From CAJJBL01 sp964519035 (GTDB lineage: Bacteria > Pseudomonadota > Alphaproteobacteria > Puniceispirillales > Marisalimonadaceae): DNA of 37,119 nt. A program made the position numbers and the translations under genes. The notes under the pieces were generated by a model. That model had not been told where the DNA came from and did not search any database. It saw nothing but the letters and a program-made list of their open reading frames with translations. This document shows, in pieces, positions 23,146-31,555 of the stretch. Positions within the stretch are counted from its first letter, which is position 1. Each line of letters begins with the position of its first letter. The stretch covers positions 1 through 37,119 of the forward strand of contig CAZFKZ010000016.1 in assembly GCA_964519035.1 (NCBI GenBank), given 5' to 3'.

Positions 23146-23775
23146 ATGTTTTTTTCAAACAATAAAGATAACTTAGTTCAAAAAAATGATGCTTTATTAG
23201 GAAGAGATTTATCAATAAATAATGATTTATTGAATAATATAAATGGGCGTAATCTTAATCAAATTCCTGATGGGTTCAAATCTATAGTTGTGGGTATGGG
23301 ATGCTTTTGGGGCGCTGAGAAATTATTTTGGCACTTGGAAGGAGTTTACGTCACTTCAGTAGGGTATGCTGGAGGTTATACCAAAAATCCAACGTACGAA
23401 GAAGTTTGTAGTGGTTTAACTGGGCACACTGAAGTTGTTAATATTATTTATAATCCTATTCTTATAAGTCTAAGGCAAATTATGATAATTTTCTGGGAAG
23501 GGCACAATCCTACTCAAGGAATGAGGCAGGGCAATGATCATGGCACTCAATATAGATCAGCTGTTTTTACAAATAATAATGAAGATATAAAAGTTGTTAA
23601 AGAAACCATGAGTGAATTTCAAGGCCAACTAAACAAAAATAATTTTGGAAAGATTACTACGGATATAAAAAATGATGTTAAATATTATTTTGCTGAAAAT
23701 TATCACCAACAATATCTATATAAAAATCCAAACGGATATTGTGGTTTAGGAGGTTGTGGTACTAAATTTAAGTAA
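23146..23775 (+). CDS. msrA: Peptide methionine (S)-S-oxide reductase MsrA
   Basis: MsrA repairs oxidised methionine. The 209 residues align along their length with the long (E. coli-type) form: an N-terminal extension with LGRDLSIN, the catalytic Cys in GMGCFWGAEKLFW (about residue 50), GYAGGYTKNPTYEEVCSG, TGHTEVV, GNDHGTQYRSAVF, and the C-terminal YCGLGGCG containing resolving cysteines. The ATG at 23146 is preceded by GAGGG (about 23136-23140). It stands alone, between speA (divergent) and rpmJ. Confidence 0.96.
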   Translation: MFFSNNKDNLVQKNDALLGRDLSINNDLLNNINGRNLNQIPDGFKSIVVGMGCFWGAEKLFWHLEGVYVTSVGYAGGYTKNPTYEEVCSGLTGHTEVVNIIYNPILISLRQIMIIFWEGHNPTQGMRQGNDHGTQYRSAVFTNNNEDIKVVKETMSEFQGQLNKNNFGKITTDIKNDVKYYFAENYHQQYLYKNPNGYCGLGGCGTKFK

Positions 23776-23859
23776 CCTGACTAGACAATAATAAATCTTG
23801 ACCAATATAAAGGTATAAGGTATTTATGCTTTATATTAATTAAATATTGGTTGGCTGTT

Positions 23860-23985
23860 ATGAAAGTTGTTAGTTCTTTAAAAACATTAAAAGTTAGGGA
23901 CAGGAATTGTCAGGTTGTTAAGAGAAGAGGTCGCATTTACGTAATTAATAAAAAAAACCCTAGATTTAAAGCTCGACAAGGCTGA
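23860..23985 (+). CDS. rpmJ: 50S ribosomal protein L36
   Basis: The 41-codon gene reads MKVVSSLKTLKVRDRNCQVV, then KRRGRIYVINKKNPRFKARQG and TGA. This is the alternative (zinc-free) L36 form, with only one Cys instead of the C-x2-C...C-x-H set. It is typical of alphaproteobacteria, where rpmJ stands alone. It is preceded by TTGGCTGTT rather than a strong ribosome-binding site. L36 is a basic protein of the large subunit. It lies between msrA and the tartrate dehydratase gene. Confidence 0.93.
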   Translation: MKVVSSLKTLKVRDRNCQVVKRRGRIYVINKKNPRFKARQG

Positions 23986-24046
23986 TTAAATTAGCTCCTT
24001 TATATATATTTAAAATAATCTCTGTTTATTTACGGGGTTTTATTAT

Positions 24047-25213
24047 ATGAAAATCACAAATATTATTGAAGAAACTAAACCTATAAGCTCTAATATAAAA
24101 AATGCTTATATTGATTTTTCCAAGATGACATTGAGTTTAGTTGCTGTTTGTTCCAATGTAATTAAAAACGGTAAACCATTAATTGGTTATGGATTCAACT
24201 CTAATGGAAGATACGGACAAGGTCATTTAATAAGAGAAAGATTTAGACCAAGAATATTAGAAGCAAATCCTAATAAGCTATTAAATGAAGACGGTAATAA
24301 TTTTGATCCTATTAAGATGTGGGACGTTATGATGTCAAATGAAAAGCCTGGAGGGCATGGGGAAAGATCTGTTGCTGTCGGAACTTTAGATATGGCTATA
24401 TGGGATCTCGTATCTAAAGTTGAAGAAAAACCTTTATATCAAATGCTTTCTGAAAAATATGGAGACGGAAATCCAAATCGCGATGTTTTTGTATACGCTG
24501 CTGGAGGATATTATTGGCCAGATCAAGGTATAACAGGTCTTACAGATGAAATTAAAAAATACTTAGGTCTTGGATATTCTGTAGTTAAGAAAAAAATTGG
24601 AGGAGCATCTCTTTCAGATGATTGCAAAAGAATAGAAGCAGTATTAAAAATATTAGGTCCTAATGATAGATTAGCGGTAGATGCCAATGGTCGCTTTAAT
24701 CTAGAGACCGCTATTAAGTATGCTAAAGTTCTTTCAAATTATAATTTATTTTGGTACGAAGAACCTGGTGATCCTCTTGATTTTGAACTTCAAAGAGAAC
24801 TAGGCAATCATTATAAGGGTCCTATGGCAACTGGAGAAAATTTATTTTCCCTTCAGGACGCTAGAAATCTTATTCGTTATGCGGGAATGCGTAAAGATAT
24901 TGATTGGTTACAATTTGACTGTGCTCTGAGTTATGGGCTCGTAGAATATTTGAAAATCATTGATATGCTAAAAGAAAATCAATGGGATGTTTCTCGATGT
25001 ATCCCACATGGAGGGCATCAAATGTCATTAGCAATAGCTGCAGGGTTAGGATTAGGGGGTAATGAATCATATCCAGATCTTTTTCAACCATATGGAGGTT
25101 TTCCTGATGGAGTAAAAGTTGAAAATAGTATTGTTCGTCTTCCTGAGATAAATGGTATAGGTTTTGAAGGGAAATCAGATTTATATTCAGTAATGAAAAA
25201 AATGACTGATTAG
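24047..25213 (+). CDS. tarD: D(-)-tartrate dehydratase, enolase superfamily
   Basis: It is predicted to dehydrate D-tartrate to oxaloacetate. The 388 residues resemble, over their whole length, the characterised D-tartrate dehydratase of Bradyrhizobium. Features include the N-terminal ITKPISS-like start, YGFNSNGRYGQG, NEKPGGHGERSVAVGTLDMA and the metal ligands D212 (VDANGRF), E238/E239 (WYEEPGDP) and E264 (ATGENLF). The acid/base pair is K183 (VVKKKIGG) and H321 (CIPHGGHQMS), one position off the known enzyme. Mandelate-racemase-type superfamily membership is certain; the tartrate assignment rests on recalled similarity. It has GGGG 12-15 nt upstream and converges with the fumarase gene 6 bp away. 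Confidence 0.85.
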   Translation: MKITNIIEETKPISSNIKNAYIDFSKMTLSLVAVCSNVIKNGKPLIGYGFNSNGRYGQGHLIRERFRPRILEANPNKLLNEDGNNFDPIKMWDVMMSNEKPGGHGERSVAVGTLDMAIWDLVSKVEEKPLYQMLSEKYGDGNPNRDVFVYAAGGYYWPDQGITGLTDEIKKYLGLGYSVVKKKIGGASLSDDCKRIEAVLKILGPNDRLAVDANGRFNLETAIKYAKVLSNYNLFWYEEPGDPLDFELQRELGNHYKGPMATGENLFSLQDARNLIRYAGMRKDIDWLQFDCALSYGLVEYLKIIDMLKENQWDVSRCIPHGGHQMSLAIAAGLGLGGNESYPDLFQPYGGFPDGVKVENSIVRLPEINGIGFEGKSDLYSVMKKMTD

Positions 25214-25219
25214 TATTAT

Positions 25220-26830
25220 TTAAATTTTAAAAAAATCATTTCCTTTATTATCTATAACAACAAAAGCAGGAAAATCCTCTACTTCTATTTTCCAAACAGC
25301 TTCCATACCCAATTCAGGATACTCTAAAACCTCTATTTTTTTAATACAATCTAGAGCAACTTTAGCAGCTGTCCCTCCTATTGTGCCTAGATAAAACCCT
25401 CCATGTTTATGGCAAGCCTCTCTTACTTGTGTGGATCTATTCCCTTTAGCTAGCATAACCATTGAGCCACCATTTTCTTGGAATCTATCAACATAAGCAT
25501 CCATTCTTCCAGCTGTAGTTGGTCCAAATGAACCTGATGCCATTCCAGAAGGAGTTTTTGCTGGACCAGCATAATATACTGGGTGATTTTTTATATAATC
25601 AGGAAGAGTTCCTTCATTATTTAATTTTTCAAGTAATTTTGCATGGGCAATATCTCTTGCTACTATTAGGGGTCCAGTAAGACTTAAACGACTTTTTATT
25701 TCGCAGGTATTTAATTGATTAAGAATTTTTTTCATAGATTGATTTAAATCAACTTTAATAATTTCTTCTGACAACTCCCTATTTTCTACTTCTGGTAAAA
25801 ATTGTCCTGGGTCAGTTTCTAACTTTTCAAGAAAAATTCCATTTTTATTAATTTTACCAAGAACTTGCCTATCTGCGGAGCACGATACTCCAATTCCTAT
25901 TGGTAAAGATGCTCCATGTCTTGGAAGTCTAATTACCCTGACATCATGACAAAAGTATTTTCCACCAAATTGCGCACCAATACCCATTTCGCGTGTTAAT
26001 TGAAGTATTATTTTTTCCCATTCAAGATCCCTATATGCATGACCATTATTGGCGTTACCTTTATTAGGTAACTCATCTAAATAACGCATTGAGCCTAGCT
26101 TTACGGTTTTTAAGTTTAGCTCAGCTGATGTGCCTCCAATAACAACAGATAGATGGTATGGAGGACATGCAGCTGTTCCAAGTGATATGATAGCCTCATA
26201 TAAAAATTTCTTTAAATCAGTTGGGTTTAACATTGATGGAGTTTTTTGATACAAAAAGCTTTTGTTAGCAGAACCACCTCCTTTTTGTACAAATGCAAAT
26301 TTGTATTCAGATCCTTCTGAGGCAAACAAACTAATTTCAGCAGGTAAATTATTAGCTGTATTTTTTTCTTCAAACATTGAAACGGGGGCTAGTTGAGAAA
26401 ATCTTAAATTATTTTCTTGATATGTATTGTATACTCCTAAAGATAAAAACTTAGCATCATCTTCGCCAGTGAAAACTTTTTCACCTTTATAACCCATTAT
26501 TATTGCCGTCCCAGTATCTTGACACATGGGTAAGACGCCTGAAGCTGCTATACTTGCATTTTTAATCATTGTTAAAGCAACAAAATGATCATTTTTTGAT
26601 GCGCTTTTATCATCAAGTATATTTCTAAGCTGTTCCAGATGAGACTTTCTTAATAAATGAGAAACATCCTTAAAAGCTCTTTGAGATAATAGTGTTAGAG
26701 CTTTTGGATCAATAGATAACATTTCTATATCATTAATATTTAAAACCTTAACATAAGAGTCAGATATCTTAATATACTCTGTTTTATCTTTTGAAAGTGG
26801 AAACATTGGGGAATAATTAAATTCACTCAA
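25220..26830 (-). CDS. fumA: Fumarate hydratase class I (iron-sulfur)
   Basis: This enzyme interconverts fumarate and malate in the TCA cycle using an oxygen-sensitive [4Fe-4S] cluster. At 536 aa it is the one-chain form with fused alpha and beta domains. The three cluster cysteines are recognisable: LPMCQDTGTA (C103), AACPPYHLSVVIGG and GVSCSADRQ. The C-terminal beta domain shows LTGPLIVARDIAHAKL, YAGPAKTPSGMASGSFGPTTAGRMD and GGTAAKVALDC. Class I fumarases and L-tartrate dehydratases share this fold, and E. coli class I fumarases also act on tartrates, so side activity is possible given the neighbouring tartrate dehydratase. No second fumarase is seen in the window. Confidence 0.93.
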   Translation of the reverse strand: MSEFNYSPMFPLSKDKTEYIKISDSYVKVLNINDIEMLSIDPKALTLLSQRAFKDVSHLLRKSHLEQLRNILDDKSASKNDHFVALTMIKNASIAASGVLPMCQDTGTAIIMGYKGEKVFTGEDDAKFLSLGVYNTYQENNLRFSQLAPVSMFEEKNTANNLPAEISLFASEGSEYKFAFVQKGGGSANKSFLYQKTPSMLNPTDLKKFLYEAIISLGTAACPPYHLSVVIGGTSAELNLKTVKLGSMRYLDELPNKGNANNGHAYRDLEWEKIILQLTREMGIGAQFGGKYFCHDVRVIRLPRHGASLPIGIGVSCSADRQVLGKINKNGIFLEKLETDPGQFLPEVENRELSEEIIKVDLNQSMKKILNQLNTCEIKSRLSLTGPLIVARDIAHAKLLEKLNNEGTLPDYIKNHPVYYAGPAKTPSGMASGSFGPTTAGRMDAYVDRFQENGGSMVMLAKGNRSTQVREACHKHGGFYLGTIGGTAAKVALDCIKKIEVLEYPELGMEAVWKIEVEDFPAFVVIDNKGNDFFKI

Positions 26831-26857
26831 AACACACTCCTTAACTAATTAGTAATA

Positions 26858-27379
26858 TTATTTTTTATCTCTGAATGCATCTAAAGAAACTATTTCTCCA
26901 GATTTTTTATCTTTTTTATCTTCTGTGTCTGTTTTTTTAGCTAATAAAAATTTACTTGTATCTTTTTCAACTGGTGTCTCAGTAAAAGTTTCAGGACTCT
27001 CAAATTTAAATTGAAGACCAAACCCAACTGATGGGTCTGTAAATGATGTAATTGAGTTGTAAGGTACAAAAATTTTCTTTTTATTTCCATTAAAAGATAA
27101 TGTTACTTCAAAATGGTCTTCAGTTGAAATCAAGTCCCAAAACTGATGTTGAATTATAATTTTTATTTCTGAATTATCCTCACTTTTTAATTCAGCGGGC
27201 ACTTCAGCTCCGGGGTTATTGCCATTAAATGAAATGAAAAAATGACTGTCACCTATGAGGCCCTTTTCAGAAGTTAATTTTATTACTTTTTTAACGACAT
27301 TTTTTAGTGCTTCTTCGACTAAAATATCGTAATTAAACCCTTTAACTTCATTTCCATTATTTTTACCATCATCAACCAA
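26858..27379 (-). CDS. sspB: ClpXP adaptor SspB, alphaproteobacterial type
   Basis: SspB binds ssrA-tagged proteins and tethers them to ClpXP. The 173 residues fit the SspB-alpha group: an N-terminal helix (FNYDILVEEALKNVVKKV), the Sm-like substrate-binding domain (HFFISFNGNNPGAEVPAEL, IIIQHQFWDL, FEVTLSFNGNKKKIFVPYNSITSFTDPSVGFGLQF), a flexible Lys/Asp-rich linker, and the C-terminal ClpX-docking motif GEIVSLDAFRDKK. It lies immediately downstream of, and on the same strand as, the tmRNA gene that makes the tag SspB recognises, but a strong terminator separates them. Confidence 0.9.
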   Translation of the reverse strand: MVDDGKNNGNEVKGFNYDILVEEALKNVVKKVIKLTSEKGLIGDSHFFISFNGNNPGAEVPAELKSEDNSEIKIIIQHQFWDLISTEDHFEVTLSFNGNKKKIFVPYNSITSFTDPSVGFGLQFKFESPETFTETPVEKDTSKFLLAKKTDTEDKKDKKSGEIVSLDAFRDKK

Positions 27380-27464
27380 AATATGCCCTTAATATTAATT
27401 TCCAATTATTTGTATACTATCTTTTTTAAACCCTTTTGTTCAAGTAAATTCATAATGATAATTT

Positions 27465-27499
27465 TAAAAAAAATGGCGAGAAGATAAACTTCTCGCCAT
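27465..27499 (-). terminator. Intrinsic terminator of the tmRNA gene
   Basis: On the minus strand ATGGCGAGAAG, a 5-nt loop, and CTTCTCGCCAT form a perfect 11-bp stem (27473-27499) followed by a run of T (27472-27465). This is the clearest rho-independent terminator in the window and ends ssrA before sspB. Confidence 0.93.
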
Positions 27500-27793
27500 T
27501 CAAGTTTTTCTGTTGCCAGGTTAACTTAAACCCCGCCAATTCTAGCAAAAGAATTGGACTAAGTTTCGGTCGCTTTGGCTGCTTACGCTGCTGCAGCTAC
27601 CGGAGCATAGTTGTCATTTGCAACTACTTAAATAGTCCGATATCGGTGGTACTATGCCGAGTGAAAGTTTAATTTTTACTACACGCGTCGATCCTATTTC
27701 GCCCCCATAAAAATGGTGGAGGCGCCGGGTACCGCCCCCGGGTCCGCTAAGCTTATTCTAAAAAATGTTTATCACCATAGTCATTAAAAATAA
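27500..27793 (-). ncRNA. ssrA: tmRNA, circularly permuted (two-piece, alphaproteobacterial)
   Basis: tmRNA rescues stalled ribosomes and adds a degradation tag. On the minus strand the acceptor piece comes first and ends CGCCTCCACCA at 27714. A 7-nt spacer (27713-27707) follows, then the coding piece starting GGGGGCGAAATAGGATCGAC at 27706. GGGGGCG pairs with CGCCTCC as the tRNA-like acceptor stem, showing the permuted order. The tag frame GCAAATGACAAC...GCGTAA (about 27621-27583) encodes ANDNYAPVAAAA and ends in stop. The 7-nt T-loop between CCGGG and CCCGG reads GGCGGTA instead of the tRNA-like TTCGANT. The exact 5' and 3' ends after processing are not determined. Flanked by a promoter-like element and a strong terminator. 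Confidence 0.93.
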
Positions 27794-27800
27794 CATTTTT

Positions 27801-27829
27801 AGTATACAATATTTTTTTTTTTTATTAAA
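27801..27829 (-). promoter_or_regulatory. Probable sigma-70 promoter of ssrA
   Basis: On the minus strand TATACT (27806-27801) is a good -10 hexamer; 17 nt upstream lies TTTAAT (27829-27824) as a weak -35. The spacer is mostly a run of 12 A. The predicted start near 27794 is just ahead of the acceptor RNA sequence. Confidence 0.4.
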
Positions 27830-27891
27830 GACCTCATGACAATGATTTATAATTGATTTATGATTATGTAATTCTTTTCTTGAGGTGATTG

Positions 27892-28686
27892 ATGAAACAA
27901 TACTTAAATCTTCTAAAGCACGTCTTAGAAAAAGGTGATATTAAGGAAGATAGAACTGGAACTGGTACTAAATCAATCTTTGGATGGCAAATGCGTTTTA
28001 ATTTGCAGGATGGGTTACCATTATTAACAACAAAAAAGCTCCATTTAAAGTCTATTATTCATGAACTTTTGTGGTTTATAAATGGTGATACTAATATATC
28101 ATATTTAAAAAAAAATAACGTTTCTATATGGAATGAATGGGCTGATGAAAATGGTGATTTAGGCCCAGTTTATGGAAAGCAATGGAGGCGTTGGGAAACT
28201 CCAGATGGAAGAAAACTGGATCAGCTTGATGAAATAATAAATACTATTAAGAAAAACCCTAATTCACGTAGAATGATTATTTCTGCATGGAATCCTTCTG
28301 ATGTAGGATCTATGGCTCTTCCGCCTTGTCACTGCTTATTTCAATTTTATGTTTCAAACAATAAATTATCTTGTCAACTTTATCAAAGAAGTGCTGACAT
28401 ATTTCTTGGTGTACCTTTTAATATAGCTTCATATGCTATTCTAACAAATATGATTGCAAATGTTTGTGGTCTGTCAGTTGGAGATTTTGTTCATACATTA
28501 GGTGATGCTCATATTTATAATAATCATTTTGATCAAGCTAATACTCAATTATTGAGAGATGTCAAAAGCTTGCCATATTTAAATTTCTCAAAAAAGTTTG
28601 CATCTATTAATGACTTTCATTATGAAGATTTTCAAATAACTGATTATAACCCTCATCCTAGTATACCTGCACCTGTGGCTGTTTAA
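27892..28686 (+). CDS. thyA: Thymidylate synthase ThyA
   Basis: ThyA methylates dUMP to dTMP using 5,10-methylene-tetrahydrofolate. Started at ATG 27892 it is 264 aa, exactly the E. coli length, with the catalytic Cys at 146 (ALPPCHCLFQFYV). Other motifs: DRTGTGTKSIFG, LLTTKKLHLKSIIHELLWF, GPVYGKQWR, QLYQRSADIFLGVPFNIASYA, and the ending DYNPHPSIPAPVAV. A TTG one codon earlier is also open, but GAGGTGA at 27882-27888 is properly spaced for the ATG. It begins a thyA-folA pair: folA starts 1 nt after the thyA stop. Confidence 0.97.
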   Translation: MKQYLNLLKHVLEKGDIKEDRTGTGTKSIFGWQMRFNLQDGLPLLTTKKLHLKSIIHELLWFINGDTNISYLKKNNVSIWNEWADENGDLGPVYGKQWRRWETPDGRKLDQLDEIINTIKKNPNSRRMIISAWNPSDVGSMALPPCHCLFQFYVSNNKLSCQLYQRSADIFLGVPFNIASYAILTNMIANVCGLSVGDFVHTLGDAHIYNNHFDQANTQLLRDVKSLPYLNFSKKFASINDFHYEDFQITDYNPHPSIPAPVAV

Positions 28687-28687
28687 T

Positions 28688-29239
28688 ATGAATTGTAAAA
28701 TCTACTCTGAATTTCCTTTGATCTGTATTGTGGCCATGAATGAAAATAGAATTATTGGCGATGGTAAAAAACTTCTCTGGCATTTACCAGGTGATTTAAA
28801 AAGACTTAAATCTATCACTATGGGTTCACCATTGATAATGGGGCGTAAAACATGGGAATCAATCGGAAGGCCATTACCAGGAAGAGCAAGTGTTGTATTA
28901 ACTACTTCTAAGTCATGGTCAGCAAAAGGAGCTATAAAAGCGAATTCATTCAAAGATGCAATGATTAAGTCAAATGAATGGATAATTGAAAATAAAAATT
29001 CAAAAGAAATAAATATCCAAGAAAAAATATTTTTATTTGGTGGAGCAGATATTTATAAATTAGGTATTGATTTTTGTAACACTATCGAAGTAACTAAAGT
29101 ATTTTTTGAATATAAAGTTGGACCTAAATTTCCTGTTTTAAATGATCTACATTGGAATATGAGAAAGATCGAGCATTATGATAAAACTGAAGATGTACCA
29201 GAATATAGTTACTGGCAATATACTAGAGTAAAAATTTGA
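28688..29239 (+). CDS. folA: Dihydrofolate reductase
   Basis: FolA regenerates tetrahydrofolate from the dihydrofolate produced by ThyA, explaining the tight thyA-folA coupling. The 183 residues show FPLICIVAMNENRIIGDGKKLLWHLPGDLKRLKSIT (substrate site, Asp in PGDLK), GSPLIMGRKTWESIGRPLPGR, VVLTTS, and FLFGGADIYKLGI. It is somewhat longer than E. coli DHFR, mainly through an N-terminal MNCKIYSEF and a Lys/Asn-rich insertion before the FLFGGA strand (about 98-115). It converges with mrp, with a single nucleotide between the stop codons. Confidence 0.94.
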   Translation: MNCKIYSEFPLICIVAMNENRIIGDGKKLLWHLPGDLKRLKSITMGSPLIMGRKTWESIGRPLPGRASVVLTTSKSWSAKGAIKANSFKDAMIKSNEWIIENKNSKEINIQEKIFLFGGADIYKLGIDFCNTIEVTKVFFEYKVGPKFPVLNDLHWNMRKIEHYDKTEDVPEYSYWQYTRVKI

Positions 29240-29240
29240 A

Positions 29241-30317
29241 TTATTGAATAATAACTGGAGCTGGTTTTAATTGTCTAGTTATTGATTTAGTTATTTCATC
29301 TGCAATTTGAAAATAAATTTTAGAGATAGGATGCTTGGGTTCACTTACAAGTATAGGTGTTCCTTCATCTGAAGTTGACCTCAATTTCATGTCGAGGGGT
29401 ATTTCGCCTAGAAAAGGAACTCCTAGTTTTTCAGCTTCTAGTTTGGCTCCGCCATGTCCAAATATAGGGTGTTTTGTTTTACATTCTGTACATAAGAAAT
29501 AACTCATATTTTCTATTATACCTAATATGGGTACATTAACTTTTTTAAACATATTAAGTCCTTTACGAGCATCAATTAAAGAAAGATCTTGAGGTGTAGA
29601 TACTATTATAGCACCAGCTAACTGAACTCTTTGTGATAGAGTAAGTTGAGCGTCACCAGTTCCGGGAGGCATATCAATTATTAAAATATCAAGCTCTTGC
29701 CAATCAACATCTCTCAAAAGTTGTTCAATAGCGCTCATCACCATTGGCCCCCTCCAAATTGTTGCAGCGTCTTCAGGCACTAAATATCCTATAGACATAG
29801 CTTGAAGGCCAAATGCGTTGTGAGGGATAATTTTATTTCCACTACTTTTAGGCTTATTGCTAATTCCAGTTAATTTGGGCAAACTAGGGCCATATATATC
29901 TGCATCTAAAATACCAACTTTTTGTTTAGATTTTAATAAAGCTAAAGCTAAGTTAATTGCTGTCGTAGATTTGCCGACTCCTCCTTTTCCACTTGCAATT
30001 GCTATTATGTGCTTTGCGGGTTTTAATAGAGTGTTATTTTGTTTAATATTTTCGTTATTTTTTTTTGTATTATGAGCAGTCAGAATTATCTTAACTTCTT
30101 TAACCCAATTAATTGTAAAAAGCTTATCTTCAACAAATTGTTTTATTTCTTTGGAATCTTTTAGTTGATCTGGTAAAAGTTCAAGAGAAAAATGCACTAC
30201 ATCATGTTCTATTTTTAGAGCATTTATTAAATTACTGCTTAATAAGTCAGAAGACTGATTTTTTAAAATAATAGCCTTTAAAACTGTTTCAACTTCACTT
30301 AATTTAATTTTATTCAT
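29241..30317 (-). CDS. apbC: Iron-sulfur cluster carrier ATPase Mrp/ApbC
   Basis: This P-loop ATPase of the Mrp/NBP35 family delivers Fe-S clusters to apoproteins. The 358 residues have an N-terminal MIP18/DUF59-like domain (about 5-82), a short Lys/Asn linker, and the ATPase domain with deviant Walker A GKGGVGKS (110-117), DADIYGPSLPKL, IDMPPGTGDAQLTLSQ, and the cluster-binding CxxC in FLCTECKTKHPIFGHGG. In alphaproteobacteria this gene is commonly next to hflK; here it diverges from it with 140 bp between. Possible clients in the window include the class I fumarase. Confidence 0.94.
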   Translation of the reverse strand: MNKIKLSEVETVLKAIILKNQSSDLLSSNLINALKIEHDVVHFSLELLPDQLKDSKEIKQFVEDKLFTINWVKEVKIILTAHNTKKNNENIKQNNTLLKPAKHIIAIASGKGGVGKSTTAINLALALLKSKQKVGILDADIYGPSLPKLTGISNKPKSSGNKIIPHNAFGLQAMSIGYLVPEDAATIWRGPMVMSAIEQLLRDVDWQELDILIIDMPPGTGDAQLTLSQRVQLAGAIIVSTPQDLSLIDARKGLNMFKKVNVPILGIIENMSYFLCTECKTKHPIFGHGGAKLEAEKLGVPFLGEIPLDMKLRSTSDEGTPILVSEPKHPISKIYFQIADEITKSITRQLKPAPVIIQ

Positions 30318-30345
30318 AATATTTCCAGAATTATTTTAAAAAAGG

Positions 30346-30375
30346 TTGATTTTTTTTTTTTTAAACAAATATAAC
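30346..30375 (+). promoter_or_regulatory. Possible sigma-70 promoter of hflK-hflC
   Basis: TTGATT (30346-30351) and TATAAC (30370-30375) are separated by 18 nt, mostly T. The predicted start is about 30382, giving a 75-nt leader to hflK. In DNA this AT-rich such matches are common. Confidence 0.3.
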
Positions 30376-30457
30376 AATCTATAAAGTTTAATATATCTAA
30401 TTCGCGTAAAATAATATATCTCTTTTATATATTTATAAGTCTACTGGAGTAATTCTA

Positions 30458-31555
30458 ATGATAATTAATGAAAACAATGATAACGGTTCTGGGCCATGGG
30501 GAAGTGGTGGAAACCAAAATCCTTGGGGTAAAAAACCAAGTTCAAATGGGACGCCTCCTGACGTAGACGAATTGCTCAGACAAAGTAAAGATAAAATCAA
30601 AAAAATGATACCTGGTGGCTTTGGAGGAGGTAAAGGTCTATCTCTATTATTACTTATAGTCATAGGTTTTTGGCTTATAACTGGAGTATATAGGGTTAAC
30701 CCACAACAACAAGGTATTGTGATGAGATTTGGTGAGTTTGTAAGGACAACTCAACCTGGTTTACACTATCATTTGCCGAGTCCTATAGAAACCGTTTTGA
30801 CCCCAGATGTAACCAGAGATAATAGGATAGAGATTGGTTACAGATCATTTGGAGGTGCTGCAACAAGTAGAAGAGATGTTCCTGATGAATCAAAAATGAT
30901 TACCGGAGATGAAAATAATATTGATATAGATTTTATTGTTTTTTGGAAAATAGCCGATGCAGGAGCCTACTTGTTTAATATTCAAGATCCTCCTGAGACA
31001 GTAAAAGTTGCTGCTCAATCAGTTATGAGAGACATTATTGGTCAAACCAAAATACAAACAGCTTTAACTGGTGGTAGACAAGATATACAGCTTAAAGCAA
31101 AAATTATGTTACAAGACTTGCTTAATGAATATCAAGCTGGTGTAGAAATCAGGGACGTTCAACTTTTATCAGTTGATCCACCAGCTGAAGTTATAGACGC
31201 TTTCAACGATGTTCAAAGAGCCAGACAGGATAGAGATACTCTCATAAATGAAGCTGAAGCTTTTAGGAATGACATTGTTCCAAGAGCAAGAGGTGAAGCT
31301 GCACAGTTAATTTCAGAAGCAGAAGCTTATGAAAGTGAAGTTGTTAATAGAGCTAAAGGTGATGCAGATAGATTCAATTCTATTTATAAAAGTTACAAGT
31401 TAAATCCTGATGTAACAGAATCTAGAATTTATTTAGAAACTATGGAAAAAGTTTTTTCAAATGTAAAAAAAATAATTATGGATAAATCCGCAAGTGGTTC
31501 GGGTGTTGTTCCTTACTTGCCGCTCGATCAACTAAAAAGTAAAGGTGATAAATAA
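30458..31555 (+). CDS. hflK: FtsH protease modulator HflK
   Basis: HflK forms with HflC a large periplasm-facing SPFH/prohibitin cage that regulates the membrane protease FtsH. The 365 residues begin with a Gly/Asn/Pro-rich cytoplasmic tail (GSGPWGSGGNQNPWGKK), one membrane helix (about 61-80), then the SPFH domain with VNPQQQGIVMRFGEFVRTTQPGLHYHLPSPIE, and a coiled-coil region rich in Ala/Glu/Arg (DVQRARQDRDTLINEAEAF...). ATG 30458 has TGGAG about 10 nt upstream. The TAA stop overlaps the hflC ATG by one nucleotide (TAATG). Confidence 0.95.
   Translation: MIINENNDNGSGPWGSGGNQNPWGKKPSSNGTPPDVDELLRQSKDKIKKMIPGGFGGGKGLSLLLLIVIGFWLITGVYRVNPQQQGIVMRFGEFVRTTQPGLHYHLPSPIETVLTPDVTRDNRIEIGYRSFGGAATSRRDVPDESKMITGDENNIDIDFIVFWKIADAGAYLFNIQDPPETVKVAAQSVMRDIIGQTKIQTALTGGRQDIQLKAKIMLQDLLNEYQAGVEIRDVQLLSVDPPAEVIDAFNDVQRARQDRDTLINEAEAFRNDIVPRARGEAAQLISEAEAYESEVVNRAKGDADRFNSIYKSYKLNPDVTESRIYLETMEKVFSNVKKIIMDKSASGSGVVPYLPLDQLKSKGDK

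Noticed and set aside
23330..23350. TGGCACTTGG, a perfect -24 half in msrA
   Set aside because: No GC at the required spacing; it encodes the conserved region after the MsrA active site.
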